From Gemmiger sp. An194 (GTDB lineage Bacteria > Bacillota > Clostridia > Oscillospirales > Ruminococcaceae): DNA of 64,000 nucleotides. Both the position numbers and the translations under genes were made by a program. The first letter of the stretch is position 1. Every line of letters starts with the position of its first letter. Below the pieces are notes generated by a model that was given only the letters and a program-made list of their open reading frames with translations, was not told the DNA's origin and did no database searches. The DNA lies in assembly GCF_002160145.1 (NCBI RefSeq), contig NZ_NFKA01000003.1, positions 62,001 to 126,000 on the forward strand, read 5' to 3'. Positions 9,301-16,034 of the stretch are shown here, piece by piece.

Positions 9301-9516
9301 CCGTTTGCCCAGAATGGCAAAGTTGTTGATTACCTGAGGCATCGTAAATTCCGTCTTGGTCTGGCTGCCGTGCTCACGCATTTCCTTCGCGGCCTGCCGC
9401 ACCGCCTCGATCTGCTGCTGAAGCTTTTCGTAGGTGGGCAGCGACTGCTCGATCTCCTCTTTTCGCAGGACCTTTGCACCGATGGTACTTCCCTTGGTAT
9501 TTGCCATTCCCTTCAC
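6400..9516 (-). CDS. rdrA: RADAR ATPase RdrA
   Basis: About 1038-aa P-loop ATPase. Walker A is GKRGTGKSS near residues 70-78, Walker B is LLFIFIDDID near 215-224, and a sensor-like VTVLAGDIAIF follows near 248. The rest is a long helical region without recognisable enzymatic motifs, as in RdrA, which forms ring oligomers and delivers or activates RdrB. Identification rests on the neighbouring deaminase, the size and the architecture. The start is either GTG 9516 or ATG 9507; an AAGGA site is slightly too close to one and far from the other. The C-terminal half (about 6.65-7.6 kb) is visibly more AT-rich than the N-terminal half. Its promoter is probably the one before the upstream membrane-protein gene. 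Confidence 0.88.
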   Translation of the reverse strand: MKGMANTKGSTIGAKVLRKEEIEQSLPTYEKLQQQIEAVRQAAKEMREHGSQTKTEFTMPQVINNFAILGKRGTGKSSILKTLYQDLESQNENKPKALNILLPTIVPENLGDNVSLMGCVLGLLKETVDQLCKSKEKKNTLCLPEVYPLRKNYNELMREFVQLQQPYEQISVQQFSSDSEYVRTMTSMLEAGNQFTVRFRNFIDNLLGEYEKESLLFIFIDDIDLSTNRCGDLVKTLLSYLSHPSIVTVLAGDIAIFGEALTVDFLHREQLPDSAFMEKIYLVENSRYGSEAGGENMLERKKQLAYEYLKKVMPPNNRHTIVNWSLRSKRNFRFAQEGEESEEVSTLGALLSKLDDRIPMLHNYFEGEKADGEQQDALLYYPFDTTARGLVSSYQAVRTLAERLGTDGANPDNCYAEIKFLIEAVVASSYELSVSRQLIFEQFLNLGTTREDSTVRFDNFAVWLEQELPEIKNRKASAGEESDTTSVSRIEAEIRAFRLFVFLDWSARLLGKNELLEEVDYQAIKEKMLLLLCMNEYINEGNRCMSAQERVRFQAWRNRKESDLATVIQAYCVMPFPAAVRYFQSFDCAIFLDGKSEPSALDYTEYAVRYVDALNAYYGSGTGDLGKYMKEHQDMLSLIENFLRLNKQNMALSMLCDEYFRESSELYKDYIFSGCVKDGTKENRTIWFRFGAGMADCFKEKVDEKLPVAMNKYIENVLEAGGLPIEKEMPIESITCAKEEIYKEWMNMLRENIRSNKLIPFYNAYMRFAQSFFEENGLIQKLSKYSKMELDNIIENNAYEDGFLEKIKIILKVDEKSLWNIDKQFFGEENFIELIRKYIVAKLKISEKCFQDDFVNLEIGIAETQTAYDKFMQSYDGTSNTVATKCKRDLRRIVAQQDSENRKEKLQGYITTTQYIACILVLNRLIYSTAWYGKKEARQLRDALEKCSCDMFDSVSDMDLLREYFFWLHCYCRYREPYLADSAYQMLERAALAMASVEGGIDESDKQQEADYGELFIKQLGMDSLQVNDFYRLFRTGN

Positions 9517-9647
9517 CGTTCCTTTTCTGTTGATTGTATGGTTTCCCCTTTCGGGGCAATTTGCTCACGTTCTGTCTTGTCTTATCCCGCAAACCCGCCG
9601 GCCGCCGGAAGCATTTTCCGGGGCGGGCACGATGGGCAGACAGCAAA

Positions 9648-9680
9648 CAGGCAGCAGCCGGATACCCCAACTGCTGCCTG
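9648..9680 (-). terminator. Hairpin between the membrane-protein gene and rdrA
   Basis: Perfect 10-bp stem CAGGCAGCAG/CTGCTGCCTG with a 13-base loop. On the minus strand it is followed only by TTTG, so it would be a weak terminator. Within the 217-base gap before rdrA it may lower downstream transcription relative to the first gene. A CCCC-GAAA-GGGG mini-hairpin lies closer to rdrA. Confidence 0.4.
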
Positions 9681-9733
9681 CTTATTGATCCGATCATTGG
9701 GGGATGAATGCACCGCACTGCATTTGCCCGGTC

Positions 9734-10402
9734 TCATTCCTTTTTTTGTCTCAGAAAATCCCGATACATCCGCTCACAGCTCAACACCTTAAACCGCCGG
9801 CCGCGGCGCTCCAGCAGCACTGCAATGATGAGGGCAGCCGCTTGCACCAGAACCTTTTCCTCTGGTGCATTGAACTGCCCGAACAGAATGACCAGCAGAT
9901 ACACGATGAACACCGTGATCACTCCGTTTCGCCCCATAAGCGAAAAGGCGCTGAAAAGGCTCAGCTTGCTGTCGTTCTCCGAACAATCCGCAATGTGCAG
10001 ATAGATTTTTTTGCCAATCGCGTCTTTTTCTTTTTCATTCATGTCTGTATCCAGACTTTCCCCAAAACACTCCTGATATTTTTTTTTGACATCTTCTCTT
10101 TTCTGCCATTTCCTATGCACTCTGATCAGGTCTGCTTTCCAGAATCTTTCCAGAAACTTGCTCACTTCCTGAATCAGCATTCCCGTCACATAGCTGATCA
10201 GGATAAAATACGCCACCAGCACCACATCCTGGTGCCCAAAAAACTTCAGAAAGGGCTCCGTGACCCCTCCCACATAATAATTCAGCGCCAGAATCACAAC
10301 GGCACCGGGAACGAACATGCTCAAAAAGTCGATGACGGTAAACTTTTTGACAAAATGCTCCACTCCGCTTTGAATTTCCTGTTCCGGCTGTATGTCTGCC
10401 AT
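9734..10402 (-). CDS. Four-helix membrane protein, candidate RADAR accessory subunit
   Basis: The 222-aa protein has four predicted membrane segments: about residues 22-44, 58-77, 157-173 and 181-198. A charged cytoplasmic stretch of about 75 residues separates the two pairs, and the C-terminus is basic. There is no signal peptide and no catalytic motif. Published RADAR operons often carry a small membrane protein (SLATT-type or Csx27-like, sometimes called rdrC/rdrD). This one holds that position as first gene after the operon promoter, but I could not assign it to either family from sequence alone. GGGGAGGA lies seven bases before the ATG. It is partly AT-rich like the 3' half of rdrA. A membrane anchor or sensor role is inference. 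Confidence 0.7.
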   Translation of the reverse strand: MADIQPEQEIQSGVEHFVKKFTVIDFLSMFVPGAVVILALNYYVGGVTEPFLKFFGHQDVVLVAYFILISYVTGMLIQEVSKFLERFWKADLIRVHRKWQKREDVKKKYQECFGESLDTDMNEKEKDAIGKKIYLHIADCSENDSKLSLFSAFSLMGRNGVITVFIVYLLVILFGQFNAPEEKVLVQAAALIIAVLLERRGRRFKVLSCERMYRDFLRQKKE

Positions 10403-10459
10403 TGCTCAATCCTCCCCTGTGATTCCGGACATTCCGGCCCCCTAAACCCTTCTATGCCC

Positions 10460-10488
10460 AGTATAATTTGCACATTTTCGAGTGTCAA
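10460..10488 (-). promoter_or_regulatory. Near-consensus sigma-A promoter of the RADAR operon
   Basis: Minus strand TTGACA (10488-10483), exactly 17 bases, TATACT (10465-10460), about 58 bases before the first start codon. No operator-like repeat overlaps it, which suggests steady expression of the defence genes. Confidence 0.82.
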
Positions 10489-10566
10489 GGAAAGGAACAA
10501 AAAATGTCTGATTTTGCCGAAGAATAACCCTTTTCCCCGAGACTGACGCCTGTTACGTGCGGAACG

Positions 10567-10604
10567 AAAAAAGGCCCCGGGCGGCGTGCTGCCGCCCGAG
10601 GCCT
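10567..10604 (-). terminator. Intrinsic terminator after the ABC exporter
   Basis: Long GC stem built from GGCCTCGGGCGGC and GCCGCCCGGGGCC on the minus strand, followed by six T. It lies just past the exporter stop codon at 10621. Confidence 0.9.
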
Positions 10605-10620
10605 TCTCATAAAATCCGGT

Positions 10621-12378
10621 TTATTCCGCGCCCACCAGGCCGTTCCACAGCCGGTAGTACACGCCCTGCTTTGCCAGCAGGGTCTCGTGGGTGCCCTCTT
10701 CCTCGATGCCCTCGGCGCCCAGCACCAGAATGCGGTCCGCATGCTGGATGGTGGTGAGCCGGTGGGCGATGGTCAGGGTGGTGCGGCCCTTGGCCAGCTG
10801 CTCCAGGCTCTTGCCCACCAGCACCTCGCTCTCGTTGTCCAGCGCGCTGGTGGCCTCGTCCAGGATCAGGATGGGCGGGTTCTTCAGGAACACCCGGGCG
10901 ATGGAGATGCGCTGCTTCTGCCCGCCGGACAGCTTCACGCCCCGCTCGCCCACGTAGGTGTCGTAGCCGTTTTTCAGCTGGGTGATGAACTCGTGCGCCC
11001 CGGCCAGCTTGGCGGCGGCGATCACCTCTTCCCGGCTGGCGCCCACCTTGCCGTAGGCGATGTTCTCATACACGCTGCCGCTGAACAGGTACACATCCTG
11101 CTGCACCACGCCGATGGCGCTGCGCAGGCTTTTCAGGGTCACGCTGCGCACATCCTGATCGTCGATCAGAATGCGGCCGCCAGTCACGTCGTAGAAGCGG
11201 GGGATCAGGTTGCACAGGGTCGTCTTGCCGCCGCCGGAGGGGCCCACCAGGGCCACCTTCTCGCCGGGCCGGATGGACAGGTTCACATCCCGCAGCACCT
11301 GGTTGTGGTCATCCGGATATTCAAAGCTCACGTTCTCCAGCCGGATGGCGCCCGCCTTCACATCCAGCGGCTTTGCGTCCGGCTCGTCGAAGATCTCCAC
11401 ATCCGCGTCCATGATCTCGCAGAAGCGTTCGATGCCGGTCATGCCCCGCTGGAACTGCTCGGCGAACTCCACGATGCGGCGGATGGTGGCGATGAGGGTG
11501 GTCACATACAGCATGTAGGCCACCATGTCGCCCGGGTCGATCCTGCCGTATACCAGGAACAGACCGCCGGCCACGATCACCACCAGATACATCAGGCCGT
11601 CGAACAGGCGGGTGCTGGTCTGGAAGGCGGCCATGTAGCGGTAGCTCTGCTTCTTGATGGCCTGGAAGGCGGCGTTGTCCTTTTCGAACTTTTCCTTCTC
11701 CACTTCCTCGTTGGCGAAGGCCTTCACCACCCGCTCGCCCAGCAGGCTGTCCTCAATGCGGGCGTTCAGCTCGCCGATCTGCACCCGCTGGCGGCGGAAG
11801 GCCGCCCGCATCTTCTGATTGATGATGGTGGAGACCACCGCCATCAGGGGCACGCAGGCGAAGAGGATGAGGGTCAGCGCCACGCTGGACTGACACAGAA
11901 TCACGAAGGAGGCGGCGATCTTGATGGCCGCGATGAAGAACTCCTCCGGGCAGTGGTGGGCAAACTCGGTCACATCGAACAGGTCGTTGGTGATGCGGCC
12001 CATGATCTGGCCCACCTTGGTGTTGGAATAATAGGTGTGGCCCAGCTTCTGCAGATGAGCAAAGGCGTCCCGGCGCATGTCGGTCTCCACATACACGCCC
12101 ATCACATGGCCCATGTCCGCCATGTAGTAGTTGGCCGCGCCGTCGATGAGCCGCAGCACCAGGTACAGAGCACCCAGCTGCAGCACCACCTGAGCGGTGA
12201 GGGCCGCCAGATCGGTGGTGGCGGTGTTGGTCAGGTAGCGCATGATAAGCGGCAGCACCATATCACACAGGGTGGTGAGGGCCGCGCAGAACAGGTCCAG
12301 CGCAAGGATATGCCGGTATTTGCGCAGGTAGGGCCAGAAGCGCCGCATCAGGCCCTGCTTGTTGGCTTTGGTTTTCAT
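10621..12378 (-). CDS. ABC exporter, fused membrane and ATPase domains
   Basis: The 585-aa half-transporter of the MsbA/LmrA type works as a dimer in the cytoplasmic membrane. Residues about 1-310 hold six membrane helices (start KYRHILALDLFCAAL). The ATPase domain follows with Walker A GPSGGGKTTL, signature LSGGQKQRISIAR, Walker B ILILDEATSALD and switch motif IAHRL. The ATG at 12378 is preferred over two upstream in-frame starts because GAGG lies about ten bases before it. It stands alone, with hairpins on both sides, so no partner half-transporter is next to it. The substrate (drug, lipid or peptide) cannot be told from sequence. Confidence 0.92.
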   Translation of the reverse strand: MKTKANKQGLMRRFWPYLRKYRHILALDLFCAALTTLCDMVLPLIMRYLTNTATTDLAALTAQVVLQLGALYLVLRLIDGAANYYMADMGHVMGVYVETDMRRDAFAHLQKLGHTYYSNTKVGQIMGRITNDLFDVTEFAHHCPEEFFIAAIKIAASFVILCQSSVALTLILFACVPLMAVVSTIINQKMRAAFRRQRVQIGELNARIEDSLLGERVVKAFANEEVEKEKFEKDNAAFQAIKKQSYRYMAAFQTSTRLFDGLMYLVVIVAGGLFLVYGRIDPGDMVAYMLYVTTLIATIRRIVEFAEQFQRGMTGIERFCEIMDADVEIFDEPDAKPLDVKAGAIRLENVSFEYPDDHNQVLRDVNLSIRPGEKVALVGPSGGGKTTLCNLIPRFYDVTGGRILIDDQDVRSVTLKSLRSAIGVVQQDVYLFSGSVYENIAYGKVGASREEVIAAAKLAGAHEFITQLKNGYDTYVGERGVKLSGGQKQRISIARVFLKNPPILILDEATSALDNESEVLVGKSLEQLAKGRTTLTIAHRLTTIQHADRILVLGAEGIEEEGTHETLLAKQGVYYRLWNGLVGAE

Positions 12379-12424
12379 ATCGTTTTCCATCCTCAATTTT
12401 CTGTTTGGGTCGGGTACACACAAA

Positions 12425-12455
12425 AGCGAAGAGACCTTTTTGGTGATCTCTTCGC
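12425..12455 (-). terminator. Intrinsic terminator after the SGNH hydrolase gene
   Basis: Stem AGCGAAGAGA/TCTCTTCGCT with inner ACC/GGT pairs around five A, followed by TTTTG on the minus strand. It separates the SGNH gene from the downstream ABC exporter. Confidence 0.78.
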
Positions 12456-12475
12456 TCGTTGATTATGTAGGGGGA

Positions 12476-14035
12476 TCAGCCCGCCGCGCCAGCCGGAACG
12501 GACTCGGTGCCTTCCGGCGCGGGGGCCGGATTCGCGGGGGTGGAGTTGTCCGGCACGGTCACCGTGGGCTCACTGGGCGCAGGAGCCTGGGTGGGCTGCG
12601 GTACCTCAGTGGCCGGAGCCTGGGTGGGCTGCGGTACCGGGGTTGCCGGGGCCTGCGTGGGCTGCGGCACCTCAGTGGCAGGAGCCTGGGTCGGCTGCGG
12701 CACCGGGGTGGCCGGGGCCTGCGTGGGTACTACGGGAGCGGGGCTCGCGCTGGGGGTGGGACTGGGCGAAGCCGTGGGCTCCGGCGTCTGGGTGGGCTCG
12801 GCCTCCTTCTGCTCGAAGTAGGCGGTGAGGATCACACCGTTGGCGTCCGCGTTGCCGGGCACCGTGAAGGTCAGGCTCTCGCCGCTGCCGCCGGTGCTGC
12901 CGATGGTGGCAGCCCAGCCCACAAATTCCCAGCCCTCATTGGGCACAGCGGTCACGGTGGAGCAGGTGCCGCCCTTGGCCACCATCTGGCTGGTGGCGCC
13001 GCTCAGGGTGCCGCCCTCGCTGCACACAAATTCCACCGGCACCTTGGTGCTGGTCTGGCCGTTCTCGCCCCGCACCGCGATGGGATCGCTGGTGATCAGG
13101 TTCGGGGTAACGCCCTGCACCTCAGGCACCTTGTTCAGGGGCTTGGGACGGGTGTCCTCGGTGATGTAGGCGTGGGTCTTGATATACTCGAACAGAGCCC
13201 GCACGCCGTTCTGGCTCAGATGTACACCGTCGCTCAGGGTGTAGTCGGTCTTGGCCCAGCCGGTTTCCGGGTCCTCCAGAGCCTGGCTGCTGTCCAGATA
13301 CTTATAGCCCTCCTCCTCGCACATCTGCACGATGGCGCTGTTCAAGGCATCCACCTGGGTCATGCTCAGGGCAGTGTTGCTGCGCTGCTTGTCCAGCGGG
13401 GGGATGGCGTTCACGATGATATCTGCATAGGGGTACGCCTCGTGGATGGCGGCAAGGCCCTCCTTGTACTCCTCAATGAAGGTATCCACGTTCATGGTCA
13501 GGTTGTTGGTGCCGAAGCCGATGATGACCCGGCGGGGCTGCATGATCTTGACCGCCTCGGGCATGGTCACCGCGGAGGACCGGCCCACGAAGTTCTCGCA
13601 CTTCAGGGTAGCGATCTGCTGCACGCCCATGCTCACCACGCCGATGTTGTTGTCGATGGTGGTAAAGGGCTCTTCGTTGCCCTCCGGGCCGTAGACCATG
13701 TAGCGCACGGTGTTGGAGTCGCCCAGGAACAGGGTCTCGTCCAGGTATTCCTGACCGGCGTCCTCGGTCACGGCCAGCACGGTGCCTTCGTAGGCTTCCA
13801 CATCCACCTTGCCGGCGGTGGCGTCGTAGGAAGCGTCGCTGGCGGGCTCGGACCAGCTGGTGCTGCCGGAATCATCGGCGGGCTTTCCGCCCAGCACAGT
13901 GAACCACACCACAATGGCCGCGATGGCCACGATAATCAAGCCGCAGATGGCTGCCAGGATGGGCAGGGCCGCCGGCTTTTGAAGCAGCGCCCGCAGTTTT
14001 CTCTGCCAGGGCGCGATTTTACGATTGGATGCCAC
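12476..14035 (-). CDS. Membrane-anchored SGNH/GDSL-type hydrolase with Pro/Thr-rich tail
   Basis: The 519-aa protein has an uncleaved N-terminal anchor (about residues 24-48), so the rest is outside the cell. An SGNH esterase-like domain spans about 75-290: block I LFLGDSNT supplies Ser, block III GFGTNN supplies Asn, and DGVHLSQNG supplies the Asp/His pair. A following beta module ends in GWEFVGWAAT, similar to InlB B-repeat-like modules. The tail (about 400-519) is rich in Pro, Thr, Ala and Gln and contains four 11-residue repeats. No LPxTG sorting signal is present. Such proteins usually remove or add acyl groups on cell-wall glycans or polysaccharides; that role here is inference. It has its own terminator. 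Confidence 0.75.
   Translation of the reverse strand: MASNRKIAPWQRKLRALLQKPAALPILAAICGLIIVAIAAIVVWFTVLGGKPADDSGSTSWSEPASDASYDATAGKVDVEAYEGTVLAVTEDAGQEYLDETLFLGDSNTVRYMVYGPEGNEEPFTTIDNNIGVVSMGVQQIATLKCENFVGRSSAVTMPEAVKIMQPRRVIIGFGTNNLTMNVDTFIEEYKEGLAAIHEAYPYADIIVNAIPPLDKQRSNTALSMTQVDALNSAIVQMCEEEGYKYLDSSQALEDPETGWAKTDYTLSDGVHLSQNGVRALFEYIKTHAYITEDTRPKPLNKVPEVQGVTPNLITSDPIAVRGENGQTSTKVPVEFVCSEGGTLSGATSQMVAKGGTCSTVTAVPNEGWEFVGWAATIGSTGGSGESLTFTVPGNADANGVILTAYFEQKEAEPTQTPEPTASPSPTPSASPAPVVPTQAPATPVPQPTQAPATEVPQPTQAPATPVPQPTQAPATEVPQPTQAPAPSEPTVTVPDNSTPANPAPAPEGTESVPAGAAG
12581..12712 (-). repeat. Four 33-base coding repeats in the SGNH protein tail
   Basis: Four tandem copies encode AT(P/E)VPQPTQAP, with Pro and Glu alternating at position 3 so that the array is two copies of a 22-residue double unit. 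This is an extended wall-spanning linker that probably varies in copy number between strains. Confidence 0.9.
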
Positions 14036-14196
14036 GATTCGTTCACCTTTCTTTTTCAGTCGGGAAAATTACTCGTACCCATCTATTTTACACTATTTTA
14101 CCCTGAGGCGCAAACCATACGGCAAAAAAACGCCCGTCAGCGCAAATTTTTCACCTTTTTTGCCCGAATTTCGGATTCTTCCCCCCACGCAGATGC

Positions 14197-14230
14197 AAAA
14201 AAGGCGGAGAATTGCCCTTCTCCGCCTTTT
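14197..14230. terminator. Bidirectional hairpin after the lipid kinase gene
   Basis: Perfect stem GGCGGAGA/TCTCCGCC flanked by six A on the left and a T run on the right. It serves the minus-strand kinase gene (T run read from 14202 down). Confidence 0.88.
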
Positions 14231-14240
14231 TCCTTTGAAT

Positions 14241-15131
14241 TCAGCTCAGCAGCTGCAGCCGCCCCGGCTCCACCCGGATGTCCGCCTCCGTCACCTGGGG
14301 GCTGGCCTCACCGTCCAGCGTCCAGCCGGTGGGCTCGTCAAACACCGCCCGCACCCGCTTCGCCTGCAGCAGATACAACAGCTCGCCGTCCGGCTTCTGG
14401 CTCATCAGGCATGTTACCAGCCGCCGGGCCTGGGGCAGGGTCTGGGGCTTGCGCAGGATCATCACCTCAAACAGGCCGTCGTCCAGCTTCACCGCGCTCT
14501 GCTCCGGCATCGCCATGCCGCCGATGTAGTGGGAATTGCTCACCGAGCAGTACCAGAATTCCCCCTCCAGCTCCAGATCGTCCACCTGGATGGACGCTCT
14601 CCAGCCCTGGGAGAGATCCATCCGCAGCACGCCCTCCAGCACGTAGGCAAAGTGGCCCAGCAGATTTTTGGTGGCCTGGGGCGTCTGGTAGGACACCGCC
14701 GTGAACATGCCGAAGGCCGCCACATAACAGAAATGCCGCTCGTTGAACCGGCCCAGGTCCAGCGCCCGGGGCTCGAAGCGGCCGATGGCGGCGCAGTTTT
14801 CCTCCAGCGGACGGCGCAGCCCCGCCGAGGCGGCAAAGTCGTTGGTGGAGCCGAAGGGCAGGTAGCCCACCGGCAGTGACCGGGGCAGGGCCATCACATC
14901 GTTCACCGTGTAATGCAGGGTGCCGTCACCCCCGCAGCAGACCACCGCGTCAAATCGGTCGGGGTACTCCGCCAGCAGAGCGGCGGCGGTTGCGCCTTCG
15001 CCCACCGGGCAGGCGGTAACCAGGCAGCCCGCCCGGGTCAGCCCGGTGATGATGGCCTCCAGCTCCTGGGCCACCCGCCGCTTACCTGCGGCTCCGTTGT
15101 AGATCAAAAGCACCTGACGCGCTGTGTTCAT
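14241..15131 (-). CDS. Diacylglycerol/lipid kinase, DagK/YegS family
   Basis: The 296-aa cytoplasmic enzyme phosphorylates diacylglycerol or a related lipid, recycling lipid headgroup products. Evidence: N-terminal VLLIYNGAAGK nucleotide-binding start, the GGDGT motif (VVCCGGDGTLHYTVNDV), PFGSTNDFA in place of the usual PxGTxNDFA, and a C-terminal beta sandwich ending in WTLDGEASPQV. The length fits the family. GGAGG precedes the ATG. The exact lipid substrate cannot be assigned. Confidence 0.88.
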   Translation of the reverse strand: MNTARQVLLIYNGAAGKRRVAQELEAIITGLTRAGCLVTACPVGEGATAAALLAEYPDRFDAVVCCGGDGTLHYTVNDVMALPRSLPVGYLPFGSTNDFAASAGLRRPLEENCAAIGRFEPRALDLGRFNERHFCYVAAFGMFTAVSYQTPQATKNLLGHFAYVLEGVLRMDLSQGWRASIQVDDLELEGEFWYCSVSNSHYIGGMAMPEQSAVKLDDGLFEVMILRKPQTLPQARRLVTCLMSQKPDGELLYLLQAKRVRAVFDEPTGWTLDGEASPQVTEADIRVEPGRLQLLS

Positions 15132-15247
15132 GTTTTGCCCTCCGTTTCGCGGCAGTGCCGCCCGCGCCCCGCGCGGCTGTAAATGTTCTGTTTATTGTAT
15201 CGCGGCAGGCGGGCAAAAGTCAAACGAGAGCCGTCGAACAAAACAGA

Positions 15248-15279
15248 AAGGGGCCGGGGAGATGTTTCCCCAGCCCCTT
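15248..15279 (-). terminator. Terminator after the ECF S-component gene
   Basis: Stem AAGGGGCCGGGGA/TCCCCAGCCCCTT with one mismatch and a six-base loop, followed on the minus strand by TTTCTGTTTTG. It lies 16 bases past the stop codon. Confidence 0.75.
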
Positions 15280-15294
15280 GGTGTTGCATAAAAT

Positions 15295-15867
15295 TCAGCA
15301 CAGAAGCTGCTTGCGGAACAGTCCCGCCCGCTTGAGCGCCGGACGCAGCGCCCCGGCCAGGATCACGGCCACCAGCACGCCCGCGCCCGCGTTGATCAGG
15401 CTGCTCATCAGCTTGGTGACCAGCTGCACCTGCACCGCACCCAGGGTCTGCCGCTCGATGAAATACATCATGATGAAGCTCTTGCCCAGATACAGCACCA
15501 CATAGGTGAGGGTGCCGGCCACCGCGGCCGCGATATCCCAGGCGCGCTGAGCCGCCGGGCTTTTGCCCATACCCTTGCGGGCGATGAGACCGGCCACGAA
15601 GCCGATGAAGAACTTGGTCAGAAAGGTGATCCAGCTCTCGGCAATGTACAGAGGGTTGGTGAAATCAAACAGCATGCTGCCCATGCCGCTGGCAAGGCCG
15701 CCCACCCAGGGCCCGAACAGCAGACCGGTCAACGCGCAGAAGCCGTTGCCCAGATGTACCCGGCTCACATCACCGATGGGGATCTGCATCCAGCTGGACG
15801 CGAATACCAGCGCGCTCATCAGGCCGAACACGGCCAGCCGCTGCACGCTCCAAAACTTCTTTTCCAT
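15295..15867 (-). CDS. ECF transporter S component (vitamin uptake), substrate unproven
   Basis: The 190-aa integral membrane protein has about five to six helices and the typical S-component opening: LAVFGLMSALVFASSW, then HLGNGFCALTGLLFGPWVGGLASG. S components bind a vitamin and share a separate energising module (EcfA/A'/T), which is not in this window. GGGAGG lies before the ATG. It is transcribed divergently from a MocR/PdxR-type, PLP-domain regulator across a 167-base gap containing a long inverted repeat. That pairing points to vitamin B6 or a PLP-related precursor as substrate, which is inference from context. Confidence 0.8.
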   Translation of the reverse strand: MEKKFWSVQRLAVFGLMSALVFASSWMQIPIGDVSRVHLGNGFCALTGLLFGPWVGGLASGMGSMLFDFTNPLYIAESWITFLTKFFIGFVAGLIARKGMGKSPAAQRAWDIAAAVAGTLTYVVLYLGKSFIMMYFIERQTLGAVQVQLVTKLMSSLINAGAGVLVAVILAGALRPALKRAGLFRKQLLC

Positions 15868-15948
15868 AGATATGCCTCCCGGCGGGGCGGGCTGTTTTTG
15901 TCCTTGACTTTTTTCGCCCCGTTCTCTATGCTCATATTATACCGAATT

Positions 15949-15994
15949 CTGACCCCATGATAATATCCAGAAGACAACTTTTTTATGGGGTCAG
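15949..15994. promoter_or_regulatory. Inverted repeat between ECF gene and MocR regulator, candidate operator
   Basis: CTGACCCCAT (15949-15958) and its exact reverse complement ATGGGGTCAG (15985-15994) are separated by 26 bases. A minus-strand TATAAT (15941-15936) for the ECF gene lies directly beside the left arm. The pair is well placed for binding by the divergent MocR regulator and control of both promoters. Confidence 0.6.
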
Positions 15995-16034
15995 TTTTAC
16001 CGCTTCACTGAGCAAAAGAGAGGAGTTTGTTCGC

